A program made the translations under genes and the position numbers. A stretch of DNA of 64,000 nucleotides from Treponema parvum (lineage in GTDB: Bacteria; Spirochaetota; Spirochaetia; Treponematales; Treponemataceae). Positions 1-10,301 of the stretch are shown here, piece after piece; within the stretch, counting starts at the first letter, position 1; each line of letters starts with the position of its first letter. The stretch covers positions 2,108,001 through 2,172,000 of the forward strand of contig NZ_CP054257.1 in the NCBI RefSeq assembly GCF_017893945.1, written 5' to 3'. A model generated the notes under the pieces. The model ran no database searches. It saw only the letters and a list, made by a program, of their open reading frames with translations, and was not told where the DNA came from.

Positions 1-107
1 TCTCTTTGTAATTACATTAAAAGAAAAGCGCTTCGGCGTTTTTCGTCTCCGGACTTTAGCCGACGGCGATATTTCAGACAGCGCTTTTTATCATACCTCC
101 ATTTCCG

Positions 108-1256
108 TCACCATTCCGCGATGGTTCCGTCATAGTTGCGCCATATCGGATTTTTCCAGCGATGACCGATTTCAGCGGCTTCCAATACTTTTTCTTTATT
201 TACTTCAATACCGAGCCCCGGCGCCGCAGGTATCGAAATATAGCCGTCTTTAAACTTGAATACTTCAGGATCTTTAAGGTAATCAAGCAAATCGGCTCCT
301 TTGTTATAATGTATGCCTAGGCTTTGTTCCTGAATGCATACATTCGGAGTACACGCATCGAGCTGAACACAAGCTGCAAGAGCGATAGGCCCAAGGGGAC
401 AGTGCGGCGCCACGGACATATCATAAGCTTCAGCCATTGAGGCGATTTTTTTAACTTCACTGATTCCGCCCGCATGAGAAAGATCGGGTTGGATTATATC
501 CGCATAACCGTCTTCAAATAAATTCTTGAAGTCCCAACGGCTGAACATACGTTCACCCGTCGCAATAGGCGTAGAAGTATGATTTGCAATTTCGCGAAGA
601 GCTTCATTATTCTGCGGAAGGACGGGTTCTTCAATGAACATAAGATGATACGGTTCAAGTTCATGCGCCAAAACTTTAGCCATGGATTTATGAATACGGC
701 CGTGAAAATCAACAGCTATATCCATTTTATTTCCCATAGTATTGCGAATGGCTTCAACCCGCTTACAGACAGCCTCCACTTTTTCAAAGCTGTCAATGTA
801 ATGCATTTCTTCAGTTGCGTTCATCTTCACGGCAGTACAACCGCTGTCCCACAACGCCCTTACGCCTTTTTCCAAATCATCGGGACGATCTCCGCCGACC
901 CAGCTGTACACACGCAATTTGTCGCGGCATAAGCCGCCGAGAAGTTCATAAACCGGAACTCCGAGATTTTTTCCTTTTATATCCCATAAAGCCTGGTCAA
1001 TACCTGCAATGGCGCTCATTACTTCGGGGCCGCCGCGGTAAAAACCCGTACGATACATTGTCTGCCATAAATCTTCAATTTTAGAGGGATCTTTTCCAAT
1101 AAGATAACGGCTGAAATCTTCAACAGCAGCTTTTACAACATCGGCGCGTCCTTCAATTACAGGCTCTCCCCATCCGCAGATGCCTTCATCCGTTTCAACT
1201 TCCAAGAACAGCCATCTCGGAGGCACGATATAAAGGTTCAATTTCGTAATTTTCAC
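108..1256 (-). CDS. dgoD: D-galactonate dehydratase (enolase superfamily)
   Basis: The product dehydrates D-galactonate to 2-dehydro-3-deoxy-galactonate in the cytoplasm. It is 382 residues, the same length as E. coli DgoD, and from memory it is collinear with it. The expected metal ligands and catalytic residues fall at the same numbers: D183 and H185 in DFHGR, E209 in FIEEPV, E235 in GERMF and H285 in PHCPLGP. The open frame extends upstream to 1490, but that part has no family similarity. I chose the GTG at 1256 because a GGGGG Shine-Dalgarno (1262-1266) sits just before it and the protein then begins like DgoD. The neighbours do not form a galactonate pathway, so the gene seems to stand alone. 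Another acid-sugar dehydratase of the same subgroup is possible but less likely. Confidence 0.9.
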   Translation of the reverse strand: MKITKLNLYIVPPRWLFLEVETDEGICGWGEPVIEGRADVVKAAVEDFSRYLIGKDPSKIEDLWQTMYRTGFYRGGPEVMSAIAGIDQALWDIKGKNLGVPVYELLGGLCRDKLRVYSWVGGDRPDDLEKGVRALWDSGCTAVKMNATEEMHYIDSFEKVEAVCKRVEAIRNTMGNKMDIAVDFHGRIHKSMAKVLAHELEPYHLMFIEEPVLPQNNEALREIANHTSTPIATGERMFSRWDFKNLFEDGYADIIQPDLSHAGGISEVKKIASMAEAYDMSVAPHCPLGPIALAACVQLDACTPNVCIQEQSLGIHYNKGADLLDYLKDPEVFKFKDGYISIPAAPGLGIEVNKEKVLEAAEIGHRWKNPIWRNYDGTIAEW

Positions 1257-1589
1257 AATTACCCCCTTTTTTATGTGACAAAAATCAATTATACATAACA
1301 ACGGAATACCGACGCTGTCCGCTGCGTTTACGCGGCCGTTTTTTAACACAGGCTTTGCAATACATCTGATTCCCTCATTGGATTCTTCACATTCATATGC
1401 GAAGCCCGTTTTCCTAATCTCCAACTTGTCAAGTTTTATTTTCCAGTAAAAAAAACAAAAAACATAGCAATAAAGAATTCTAGAACACAATATACCGAAA
1501 AACTTTTTCCAGAATATTTAAACATGTAATCTAAACAAAATACGGATCTGTGCTATACTTTATTTTATAGATTACTTTAAGGATTGAAA

Positions 1590-2375
1590 ATGAACGCGGA
1601 CATACAGGTTTTATCTCCGAACGGAAGAAAAAAAGAATGGTTTGAAAACGAAGATTTTTGGAACAACTTCGCTCCCATAATGTTCGACGCGCAAAGATGG
1701 GCAGAAGCGCCGACCGTCGCCGACAGCGTATGCAAGATTGCGGGCTTAGGCAGAGGAAGCAGCGTTTTGGATGCGGGCTGCGGCCCCGGACGCATAGCGA
1801 TAGAACTGGCGCTTAAGGGGATTTCAGTGACAGGCGTGGATCTCATACAGTCGGAACTGGATGCGGCTGCTGAAACCGCCGCGGCGGAAAACGTGAATAT
1901 AGAACTCGTAAAAGCCGACCTCCGCACATATACATCTGAAAAAAAATTCGATGCGGCGGTCAGTCTGTACACTTCGTTCGGCTATTGCGAATCTGTCGAA
2001 GACGATATGAAGATTCTGGAGCATATCTGCGATACGGTAAAAGACGACGGCTGGTTTATCTTGGAATGCACGAGCCGGGAAACCGCCATTCTTTATTTTA
2101 CCGAAGGCGAATGGTTTGAAAGAGCCGGAAAGACCGTTTTGACCCAATTTTCCGTAAAAGGCGCATGGGAAGGACTTCTCTCAAAGTGGATCCTGATCGA
2201 CAACCGTACGGGCGCAAGAATCGAACACGAATTTGTGCAGCGCCTTTATTCCGCAGTGGAATTAAAGCGCATGATGGCGGCGGCGGGTTTTAAAAGCGCG
2301 GAAATTTACGGCGATTTTGATTTTTCCCCTTACGATCAAAAAGCTAGAACTATGGTGATCGTAGCAAGAAAATAG
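1590..2375 (+). CDS. SAM-dependent methyltransferase, class I
   Basis: This is a 261-residue class I methyltransferase. The SAM-binding motif I is clear near residues 55-65 (LDAGCGPGR), followed by an acidic residue after strand 2 (VTGVDL). The substrate cannot be read from the sequence; the family includes small-molecule and RNA methylases. A TTG at 1584 lies in frame, but it overlaps the AAGG ribosome site (1579-1582), which is well placed for the ATG at 1590. A -10-like TATACT lies about 35 bases upstream of the start. The gene is divergent from the dehydratase and probably monocistronic. Confidence 0.8.
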   Translation: MNADIQVLSPNGRKKEWFENEDFWNNFAPIMFDAQRWAEAPTVADSVCKIAGLGRGSSVLDAGCGPGRIAIELALKGISVTGVDLIQSELDAAAETAAAENVNIELVKADLRTYTSEKKFDAAVSLYTSFGYCESVEDDMKILEHICDTVKDDGWFILECTSRETAILYFTEGEWFERAGKTVLTQFSVKGAWEGLLSKWILIDNRTGARIEHEFVQRLYSAVELKRMMAAAGFKSAEIYGDFDFSPYDQKARTMVIVARK

Positions 2376-2445
2376 CCGCGTCTTTTGTGCATGTGCCTTT
2401 TGCATACGTATCTTCTGCGCCGCTGCAATAAATCGATAAATCTGA

Positions 2446-2458
2446 TATATTTTCATCT
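2446..2458 (+). promoter_or_regulatory. -10 box abutting the HAD gene start (possible leaderless promoter)
   Basis: TATATT at 2446-2451 is followed by 7 nt and then the ATG at 2459. Transcription would begin at or next to the start codon. The -35 match is weak. Confidence 0.4.
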
Positions 2459-3109
2459 ATGGACAAAACAAAACCTATCGCAGCTCTTTTTGATCTTGAC
2501 GGCGTAATACTCGACACTGAATCTCAGTATTCGCTTTTCTGGAAAAACATAGGCAAAACCTATCTGAATAATGAAGGCATAGTAAATCAAATAAAGGGAA
2601 CTTCGTTAAAGCACATTTATGAAACCTTTTTTCCGAACCGAGAAAACGATCGAAAAAAAATAAGCGCCGAACTTGAAGAATTTGAAAGGAATATGAAAAT
2701 GGAATTTATTCCGGGCGCACAAAATTTTATCGGGGAATTAAGATCCCGAGGCATAAAAACGGCAGTAGTCACAAGTTCGAATTTAATAAAGATGCAGGCC
2801 GTCTACAAAGCTCAGCCTGAAATAAAATCTCTTTTTGACAAAATTCTTACCGCCGAGCAGTTTACAAAAAGCAAACCGGCTCCGGATCCGTATTTGCTGG
2901 GAGCTAAGGTATTCGGCACGGTTGAAAAAAACTGCGTCGTATTTGAAGATTCTTTTAACGGACTTAAATCCGGACGCGCCGCAGGAATGAACGTTATAGG
3001 ACTTGCAACTACAAATCCAAAGGACGAAATCTCACCTTACGCCGACTTGGTAATAAACGATTTTACCGAGCTTACCTTGGAAAAATTTTACAGCGTTCTG
3101 GAACGGTAA
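2459..3109 (+). CDS. HAD-superfamily phosphatase (subfamily IA, beta-PGM/phosphatase-like)
   Basis: The 216-residue protein has all four HAD motifs: DLDGVILDTE near the N terminus (nucleophile Asp and acid/base Asp), VVTSS around residue 102, the Lys in KSKPAPDP around 140, and FEDSFNG with a downstream Asp region. A helical cap is expected between motifs I and II, which is the subfamily IA layout shared by phosphoglycolate phosphatase and beta-phosphoglucomutase. The substrate is not determined. No Shine-Dalgarno precedes the ATG. Instead a TATATT box (2446-2451) ends 7 nt before it, so the mRNA may be leaderless. Confidence 0.82.
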   Translation: MDKTKPIAALFDLDGVILDTESQYSLFWKNIGKTYLNNEGIVNQIKGTSLKHIYETFFPNRENDRKKISAELEEFERNMKMEFIPGAQNFIGELRSRGIKTAVVTSSNLIKMQAVYKAQPEIKSLFDKILTAEQFTKSKPAPDPYLLGAKVFGTVEKNCVVFEDSFNGLKSGRAAGMNVIGLATTNPKDEISPYADLVINDFTELTLEKFYSVLER

Positions 3110-3156
3110 ATTTGAAGCGGTAACAGCGATAAAAAGGCGCACAAAATCTCGAACCG

Positions 3157-3185
3157 TAAAAAAACCCCGGCAAATTGCCGGGGTT
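3157..3185 (-). terminator. Rho-independent terminator of groL
   Basis: Inverted repeat AACCCCGGCAA / TTGCCGGGGTT with a 1-nt loop spans 3163-3185. On the minus strand the hairpin is followed by a run of seven T residues, the classic terminator form for groL. On the plus strand it could also help end the HAD transcript, but the T tract there is poor. Confidence 0.8.
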
Positions 3186-3262
3186 CTATCTTCATTGCTT
3201 ATTATCTTTGCACAAAACGCGCAAAGAATGCACGAATTGCACTATGCAATTTTAGCGGAAGT

Positions 3263-4909
<1,647 letters not shown>

Positions 4910-5097
4910 TTAATATGAACATCCCGATTTTTCGGACATCTATAATCGATACCATTAAAGATATAAAAATTAAAGATAATAGGCAATAATTTTTTAAAGA
5001 TTTTTTTCCATACAATTTTAATGCAGACCGCCGCTGGAAGTATATGAGGATGAAGCAAAAGCCGGGCGAAATTTCCGATTAAAACTTCAAGTCCTAT

Positions 5098-5225
5098 AAT
5101 TTTAGGGCGGCTTTTTGCGATAAAATCGCAAAAACCAGGCTTTTCGGGGTTCCGCTAACGCTCCATTGGCGGCAAGCCGCCAACGCTAACGCGCCCCTTC
5201 AATCCTTGCCGCTCCTTGCCGCGGT
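5098..5225 (+). repeat. Structured intergenic element, GGGCGGCT family (variant copy)
   Basis: It begins TTTTAGGGCGGCT, like the 101-bp repeats at 21387 and 34501. A 10-bp perfect hairpin follows (5112-5121 with 5125-5134), then a CAGGCTTTTCGGGG stretch, a second hairpin GGCGGC/GCCGCC (5168-5181), and an ending CAATCCTTGCCGC. The order of parts matches the 101-bp repeat, but the hairpin stems have a different sequence. That pattern suggests a structured element rather than a simple duplication. Confidence 0.5.
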
Positions 5226-5301
5226 CACACACGGACGTGCGACTTACAAGGCTGAAATTTCAGCTTTCAAAAAGCCGATGGAAATTCCTCTCATAAGATG
5301 A

Positions 5302-5315
5302 TATAATGATAAAAT
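5302..5315 (+). promoter_or_regulatory. -10 box abutting the NYN gene start
   Basis: A perfect TATAAT (5302-5307) ends 8 nt before the ATG at 5316, and no Shine-Dalgarno is present. A leaderless mRNA is the simplest reading. Confidence 0.5.
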
Positions 5316-6131
5316 ATGATAGACATCGAAGGGCAAAAAAAAATTGCCGTGCTTATTGACGCGGACAACACTCCTTACAACAAACTCGCCGCCATTCTGC
5401 AGGAAATAGCCGTACACGGGCACATAATAACAAAGCGCGCATACGGAGATTTTTCTTCTACGCATTTAAAACACTGGAAAGACGTTTTAAATGAAAACGC
5501 GATCCTGCCGGTACAGCAATTTTCTTATACAAAGGGAAAAAATTCTTCCGACTCGGCGATGATAATAGACGCGATGGACTTGCTCTATACCGAAAAATAC
5601 GACGCATTCGTTCTGGTATCCTCGGACAGCGATTTTACAAAGCTCGCTTCAAGGCTGCGGGAATCGCAGGAATTCGTATTCGGCGTAGGTCAAAAAAAGA
5701 CTCCCGTATCTTTTATAAAGGCCTGCGACGATTTTATATACATAGAAAACCTTACCGAAGAACCTGAAACGGCGACGGAAACGCCTGTAAGCCGCCAAGA
5801 AGAAAACCTCCAGAAAAGAGCCCCTCAAGCGGAAACCGCCAAGCAGGACTCCAAAAACAGAGCCAACAGAATGTCCGACCGTCAATTCCGGCAAATCTAC
5901 CGGCTTTTAACCAACGCGTATGAAAAATATGCCGACGATAACGGCTGGGCGAACGTATCCGCCGCAGGTTCCCTTTTTAAGCGCATGGATCCGGGATTTG
6001 ACACACGCGACTTCGGCTTTAGAAAACTTTCGGATCTGATCGAATATCTTAAAGACGACTTTGAAATAACAAAGGTGGCAGGCGCGAACGGCCGCGGCAT
6101 GACGATCCTTTACCGCCCCAAAGCGATGTAA
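5316..6131 (+). CDS. NYN-domain (LabA/PIN-like) protein with C-terminal OST-HTH/LOTUS domain
   Basis: The 271-residue protein has an N-terminal NYN nuclease-fold domain (about residues 8-145) with the expected acidic positions in VLIDADNT, SSDSAMIIDAMDL and SSDSDF. A charged linker of about 50 residues follows, then a C-terminal OST-HTH/LOTUS domain (about 195-265, ending in ANGRGMTILYRP) that is thought to bind RNA. Family knowledge suggests RNA cleavage or RNA regulation; the target is unknown. The start is fixed by the -10 box just upstream. Confidence 0.85.
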   Translation: MIDIEGQKKIAVLIDADNTPYNKLAAILQEIAVHGHIITKRAYGDFSSTHLKHWKDVLNENAILPVQQFSYTKGKNSSDSAMIIDAMDLLYTEKYDAFVLVSSDSDFTKLASRLRESQEFVFGVGQKKTPVSFIKACDDFIYIENLTEEPETATETPVSRQEENLQKRAPQAETAKQDSKNRANRMSDRQFRQIYRLLTNAYEKYADDNGWANVSAAGSLFKRMDPGFDTRDFGFRKLSDLIEYLKDDFEITKVAGANGRGMTILYRPKAM

Positions 6132-6199
6132 AGATTTCCGCATAAACCCGGCTTGCGGCGCACAATTCGCCGCGAGAGTCCGATTCCGCCCGAAATTTA

Positions 6200-6229
6200 T
6201 ACGTATAAAATTCCAGGATTTTATACGTA
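6200..6229. repeat. Perfect 12-bp inverted repeat between convergent genes
   Basis: TACGTATAAAAT (6200-6211) and its exact complement (6218-6229) flank a 6-nt loop, between the NYN gene and the convergent GH114-like gene. The stem is AT-rich, so it is only a weak candidate for a bidirectional terminator. Confidence 0.5.
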
Positions 6230-6233
6230 CGCC

Positions 6234-7307
6234 TTAATCCGCCTTTCCCTCAAAATATTCATAGGCGTCGATGATATCCAAATAAACGCCGTCAAATCCG
6301 GCGTCGATTATCTTTTTTGTGTAAGAATTATCGGTTCTGAAGATTATTTTTTGCCATTCTTCATCCCAATATCTTACCTTGTAATTTCCGCTCCAGTCGG
6401 GATTTTCACCGCAAAGCCATTCAGGCGCGGAAGGCATGATCTTGCTTTTTTTAGTCCATGAAGGGTTCCAGTACCACCTGTAATCTTCCGCTTCGCCTAT
6501 GCTCATGTAAGCTATAACAAGCCTCGTGCCGCCGCAAGCCTTTTTTTTCAGCGATTCAATCTGATCTTTTTTGAACGGTATTTCCGTACCGTTTACAAAA
6601 ACGTCCATAATGATCAGGTCGTAATCCGTTTTTGCAAGCGCCGCAACAAGATCCGAACCGTCGGGATTGTTACTTTTCATGCCGATCACGTACAAAAAAT
6701 TTTTTGCGTCGGAGAGATTTTTTATGTCGGCGGAATTTTTCAAATAGGGATAATAATGCGGGTCGTAACCGCTATTTTCGGGTATGATGTCGAGAATGCG
6801 GTTGGGAGCCGCAAATCCTACGTATGATTTTGAGGAATTTTCCGAATAAGATTTTTTTATATTCGCTTTTGACTTTGTGTAATCGATGGAAAGAACGCAA
6901 AGTCCGCTTTTAAGATAAGCGTCGCATAATCGGGTAAAATACGTGCGTATTTCAGGTTTTGTGACCGATCCCGCTTTAGGATATCCGAAGAAGGTGTCTT
7001 CCCTTCCGGTTCCGTTTATTGCAGAAAAATACGCAGCGTCAGGGCTCGTAAGCGGAATTCCGTATTCGTCGGTTTCGTCGTCTGCGTTCCATGCAACTTC
7101 CTGGGCGTTTTGAGGGATCACAATAAAGCCTTTATCAAATCCCCTCGCGTAACCGGCAATGTTTATTACAAAGGAACGCATAGCCTTGCGATAATCGGAA
7201 ATCGTGTTTACGGGAGTTTTGGCGGCATCGGAGGGTACGCAGGGACTCGCCGCAAAGAAAAAGATCGGTAAGGCAACGGCGGCAAGCTGCAAATAAAATC
7301 TATACAT
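6234..7307 (-). CDS. TM1410/GH114-like putative endo-alpha-1,4-polygalactosaminidase, exported
   Basis: The 357-residue protein has a hydrophobic N-terminal signal (about residues 5-22) and a TIM-barrel glycosidase-like body. Typical segments are IMDVFVNGTE, LVIAYMSIGEAEDYRWYW, PSWTKK, WSGNYKVRYWDEEWQ and DGVYLDIIDAYEYF, the last holding the acidic pair expected at the barrel end. Proteins of this family are annotated as polygalactosaminidases or cysteinyl-tRNA-synthetase-related glycosidases; the substrate here is not proven. A GGAGAG ribosome site lies 6 nt before the ATG. Confidence 0.8.
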   Translation of the reverse strand: MYRFYLQLAAVALPIFFFAASPCVPSDAAKTPVNTISDYRKAMRSFVINIAGYARGFDKGFIVIPQNAQEVAWNADDETDEYGIPLTSPDAAYFSAINGTGREDTFFGYPKAGSVTKPEIRTYFTRLCDAYLKSGLCVLSIDYTKSKANIKKSYSENSSKSYVGFAAPNRILDIIPENSGYDPHYYPYLKNSADIKNLSDAKNFLYVIGMKSNNPDGSDLVAALAKTDYDLIIMDVFVNGTEIPFKKDQIESLKKKACGGTRLVIAYMSIGEAEDYRWYWNPSWTKKSKIMPSAPEWLCGENPDWSGNYKVRYWDEEWQKIIFRTDNSYTKKIIDAGFDGVYLDIIDAYEYFEGKAD

Positions 7308-7412
7308 GATGTCTCTCCGGAATAAAAAGATAAGCGAGTAAACATAAAAGGCTTACAGGCGTTCACATCAGGCAGAGCTTTCTGGCAGCGTGCTCGATCA
7401 CAGCCCTTTTTT

Positions 7413-7826
7413 TTATTTTTTAAGCGAAAAATAGTATTTTGCCATTTCTTTGTCGGTTATCAGTATGTGGTCAAAAAGCCAATCGCGCAAAAAACGCACA
7501 AAATTATTCGGAACAAACTGTTTTCCTTGCGTATAGGCGTTTACGGACGCCAATATCTCTTTGACGAACGATTCGTGCCTTTGCTTGTGTTCCGAAAACC
7601 TGGGATACTTTATGCCCTTCATCAAGCGCTCTTCATCTCTAAAATGAATCATAACATAGTCGACGAGCTCTTTCATAACTCCCCGAAACGCTTCGTCCAG
7701 TCCGTCTTTTTCTCCCAAACACGCGTTATACAACATATTGGTTAAATGCACCAAATGTCTATGCTGTTTATCTACTATTTCAATCCCTACGTCAAAGGAA
7801 GGATCCCACGTAATAAAATCATTCAT
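7413..7826 (-). CDS. Bacteriohemerythrin
   Basis: The 137-residue four-helix protein carries the di-iron ligand pattern of bacteriohemerythrins: DKQHRHLV, HFRDEERLM, HKQRHESF and DHILITDKE. It binds oxygen reversibly and may buffer or deliver O2 or sense redox state in a microaerophilic or anaerobic cell. The open frame continues upstream to 7922, but the ATG at 7826 starts the family sequence (MNDFITWD) and has an AAGG site before it. It lies beside a rhodanese and near an Rrf2 regulator, which fits a small redox-stress neighbourhood. Confidence 0.9.
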   Translation of the reverse strand: MNDFITWDPSFDVGIEIVDKQHRHLVHLTNMLYNACLGEKDGLDEAFRGVMKELVDYVMIHFRDEERLMKGIKYPRFSEHKQRHESFVKEILASVNAYTQGKQFVPNNFVRFLRDWLFDHILITDKEMAKYYFSLKK

Positions 7827-7986
7827 TATAATACCTTTTTTACATGGATATTTTACATAAAAAGAGAAAAAAATCCAGAGTCGGCATTGAATTGTATCGG
7901 CGCCGGATTGCGCCGGACGCATTTCGCCGCACCTGCACCGCCCCGCCGGCGCGGTCGCACAGTTCCGATGTTCTTACCCCGGCAAT

Positions 7987-8391
7987 CTACTTTTCTATTT
8001 TGCCCTTCCAATTCATTATACCGCCGATCTCGATAATGTTCGTGTAACCCATCGCCGAAAGTTTTTTGGCGGCGTCAAGACTTCTCCGTCCGCTGCGGCA
8101 GTAAACAAGAACTTTTTGATTTTTATCTTTGATAACCTGTTCGGCAGTCTTTTCGGTAATGGTTTCGTTTGTGAGAAGCACGGCTCCGGGAATATGCCCC
8201 TCCCTGTATTCTTCGGGACGGCGGACGTCGACAAGTATAAAATCGTTTTTCGTATCTATGAGTTTGGCAGCTTCATCCATTGTAATCGATTTGAATTGAC
8301 TTGCAGCCTTTTTTTCGTCCGCCTTGGCGGTACATGAAAAAAACATCGCAGCTCCCGCAAAAATAATAATTCCTATATTTCGTTTATTCAT
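7987..8391 (-). CDS. Rhodanese-domain lipoprotein
   Basis: The 134-residue protein has a lipoprotein signal (hydrophobic segment ending FFSC, lipid Cys near residue 19) and one rhodanese domain with the active-site loop CRSGRRS near residue 96. It would transfer sulfur or reduce sulfane sulfur at the cell envelope. The ATG at 8391 has an AGGAAAA site, and the longer upstream frame lacks family sequence. It follows the same orientation as hemerythrin. Confidence 0.85.
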   Translation of the reverse strand: MNKRNIGIIIFAGAAMFFSCTAKADEKKAASQFKSITMDEAAKLIDTKNDFILVDVRRPEEYREGHIPGAVLLTNETITEKTAEQVIKDKNQKVLVYCRSGRRSLDAAKKLSAMGYTNIIEIGGIMNWKGKIEK

Positions 8392-8576
8392 AATTTTCCT
8401 CTGCCGTATTTTCCAAGATCGCGCGCATCTTGTCAAATACCGAATGCATGATGCAAAAATCATTAAAAAATCGATCGCCGGCACGAACTATAATGTAAAT
8501 CTCCTGTGAAAATTCCGTTATTCCGACTAATTTTGTAAAATTTGCCGTAAAAGCAGCATATTTTTATGATGTTCTA

Positions 8577-8605
8577 TTGACATTACATCAAGCTTCGATT
8601 ATATT
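8577..8605 (+). promoter_or_regulatory. Sigma70-type promoter of the MBL-like lipoprotein gene
   Basis: Perfect TTGACA (8577-8582), a 17-bp spacer and TATATT (8600-8605). The predicted transcript has a leader of about 120 nt. Confidence 0.8.
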
Positions 8606-8611
8606 TTAGCT

Positions 8612-8730
8612 GTAATAAATAAAGAACAACACAATCCGGTTGTACGTTTTTATTGCGGATCCGCATAAGCGGACTAAACAATATTCAGTGCCTGCATGCG
8701 CGGCATGTACGGGCACTAAGGGAGAAAAAT
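8612..8730 (+). promoter_or_regulatory. Long structured 5' leader
   Basis: The leader contains a nested hairpin with AGTGCC (from 8680) pairing with GGCACT (ending 8718) and an inner GCATGC/GCATGT arm. It ends directly before the GGGAG ribosome site. No known riboswitch class is recognised. Confidence 0.4.
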
Positions 8731-9609
8731 ATGAAAATTGCAATTATTTCTTCGCTTGCAGTTTTGGGCGCGGTTCTCATAGGCTGTGCGTCAACAAAAG
8801 CCGGCAAAGCCGAACAGTTGGAAAAGGCGCAGCACAGAACGGTTCAGCTTTCAAAAGGGGCGATGGATGTTTATGACTACGGAAAAGTAAAGCTTCACGC
8901 TTTTAAAACAAACGATCCCATAAGCGACGAGTGTTTTTTGGTAGAAAAAAAAGGACAGGCGTTCCTTATCGAATCTCCGGCCTTTTTTGATAATATTGCC
9001 GAGTTGGAAAAATACATTAAAGATCTAGGCGTAGAATATAAGGGAACTGTTATCGCATACCACGGAGCGGGCGCAACGTTCATGAAAGGAAGCCCCGTTT
9101 ATTCAACAAAGAACGCTACCGATTATAACACCAACGGAGGAGGCGCCGCTTTAGTAAACAGCTTTGCGGGCGCTTTCGGAAGCGCATTCGATAAATCCAT
9201 ATATAAAACGACAAATTTTATTGAAGGCGATTCTTTTACGCTTGCAGGCGTAAAAATGAGAATTACAAGGACCGGTGAGGCCTTTGACATTGAAATTCCT
9301 GAAATAAACGCCGTGTACACTCACATGCTCGGCCACGACAGCCATTCAATCGTTGCGGGAGCGGCCCATGCCATGATTGCGTCGCTAAACGGATATATTG
9401 AAAAAAACATCAGCCTCATTCTTACATCGCATTACGCACCGGAAAACCTTGATGACGTAAAGACAAAAATAGCGTATTTACAGGATCTAAAAGACATTGC
9501 TTCAAAAAACTCAACCGCCGCGTCATTTAAGGCCGCCGTGCAAAAAAAATACGGCGCGTATTCAGGTCTGAACTATCTTGATATGACGGCGAACTTCTTT
9601 TATAAATAG
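8731..9609 (+). CDS. Metallo-beta-lactamase-superfamily-like lipoprotein
   Basis: The 292-residue protein begins with a lipoprotein signal (ALLIGC-type box, LIGCAS, lipid Cys near residue 18). The body resembles MBL-fold proteins (LVEKKGQAFLIESPAFFDNI, YKGTVIAYHGAGATFM, INAVYTHMLGHDSHS, LILTSHYAP). The canonical HxHxDH zinc motif is degenerate: the expected spot reads YHGAGATF. It may therefore be a non-catalytic binding protein or have an altered metal site. The start is supported by GGGAG 6 nt before the ATG. It has its own promoter and terminator. Confidence 0.65.
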   Translation: MKIAIISSLAVLGAVLIGCASTKAGKAEQLEKAQHRTVQLSKGAMDVYDYGKVKLHAFKTNDPISDECFLVEKKGQAFLIESPAFFDNIAELEKYIKDLGVEYKGTVIAYHGAGATFMKGSPVYSTKNATDYNTNGGGAALVNSFAGAFGSAFDKSIYKTTNFIEGDSFTLAGVKMRITRTGEAFDIEIPEINAVYTHMLGHDSHSIVAGAAHAMIASLNGYIEKNISLILTSHYAPENLDDVKTKIAYLQDLKDIASKNSTAASFKAAVQKKYGAYSGLNYLDMTANFFYK

Positions 9610-9653
9610 TACAAACTATCGACTTTATCCTAAAACCATTGGACACAGGATTT

Positions 9654-9695
9654 AAAACCGCCGCGCCGACAGATTGCGCCGAGCGCGGCGGTTTT
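9654..9695 (+). terminator. Strong terminator hairpin after the MBL-like lipoprotein gene
   Basis: A 13-bp perfect stem pairs AAAACCGCCGCGC (9654-9666) with its complement (9683-9695), ending in a T run. The A run on the other side makes it usable in both directions. Confidence 0.75.
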
Positions 9696-9869
9696 GTCCG
9701 TTAAAACGCCGATGCCTTTGCAAATCCGCGGCGGCTGCGCCGTTCTCGCTGCTGCCGCGACGCAGCGGTCATGTTTTATTTAAAGAATATTTCCGGTACA
9801 ATGATAGAAGTCGGGCATATAAAAGATAAAAAAACGGTGTCCGTGGAATTTAAACGATGCGGGGTTTTT

Positions 9870-10301
9870 ATGAAAATAAGCGTGCGATTTACGGCCGCCG
9901 TCCACACACTGCTTTGTATCGATTATTTTGAAAACGAACGCAAAGTAACATCAGAATTTATTTCAAAAAGCACGGGCGTAAATGCCGTAATAATCAGAAA
10001 AATTCTATTGCAGCTGCAGAAAGCAGGTCTGATAACAACGGCGATAGGTTCAGGGGGCTCGCGCCTTGCAGTTCCGTTGAAAACCGTTTCTCTGCTTGAT
10101 GTTTTTAAAGCCGTAAACACGGACAATGAAGAGCGCGAAGTCTTTAATTTTCATCCGAATCCCAACGAAAAATGTCCTGTAGGGAGCAAAATACGTAAAA
10201 TTCTCGATCCGTGCCTTGAAAAAGCCGAAAAGGCAATGGAAATTGAGCTTTCAAAAACTTCACTTGCAGATCTTCAAAAAGGATTAAAAAAATCCCCTTG
10301 A
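9870..10301 (+). CDS. Rrf2-family transcriptional regulator
   Basis: The 143-residue protein starts MKISVRFTAAVHTLLCI, the usual Rrf2 opening, and has a winged helix-turn-helix (KVTSEFISKSTGVNAVIIRKILLQL region). Many Rrf2 proteins bind an Fe-S cluster with three Cys, but only one Cys lies in the usual region here (NEKCPVG), so cluster binding is doubtful. The open frame extends to 9771; I prefer the ATG at 9870 because family similarity begins there and a GGGG precedes it. It probably controls nearby redox or envelope genes, which is inference from position only. Confidence 0.82.
   Translation: MKISVRFTAAVHTLLCIDYFENERKVTSEFISKSTGVNAVIIRKILLQLQKAGLITTAIGSGGSRLAVPLKTVSLLDVFKAVNTDNEEREVFNFHPNPNEKCPVGSKIRKILDPCLEKAEKAMEIELSKTSLADLQKGLKKSP

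Noticed and set aside
1..107. Possible terminator or long-range stem AAAAGCGCT/AGCGCTTTTT
   Set aside because: The loop is about 50 nt and the upstream gene is outside the window, so no function can be supported.
1257..1490. N-terminal extension of the galactonate dehydratase
   Set aside because: No family similarity, low-complexity start, and a good GTG start with a GGGGG site at 1256.
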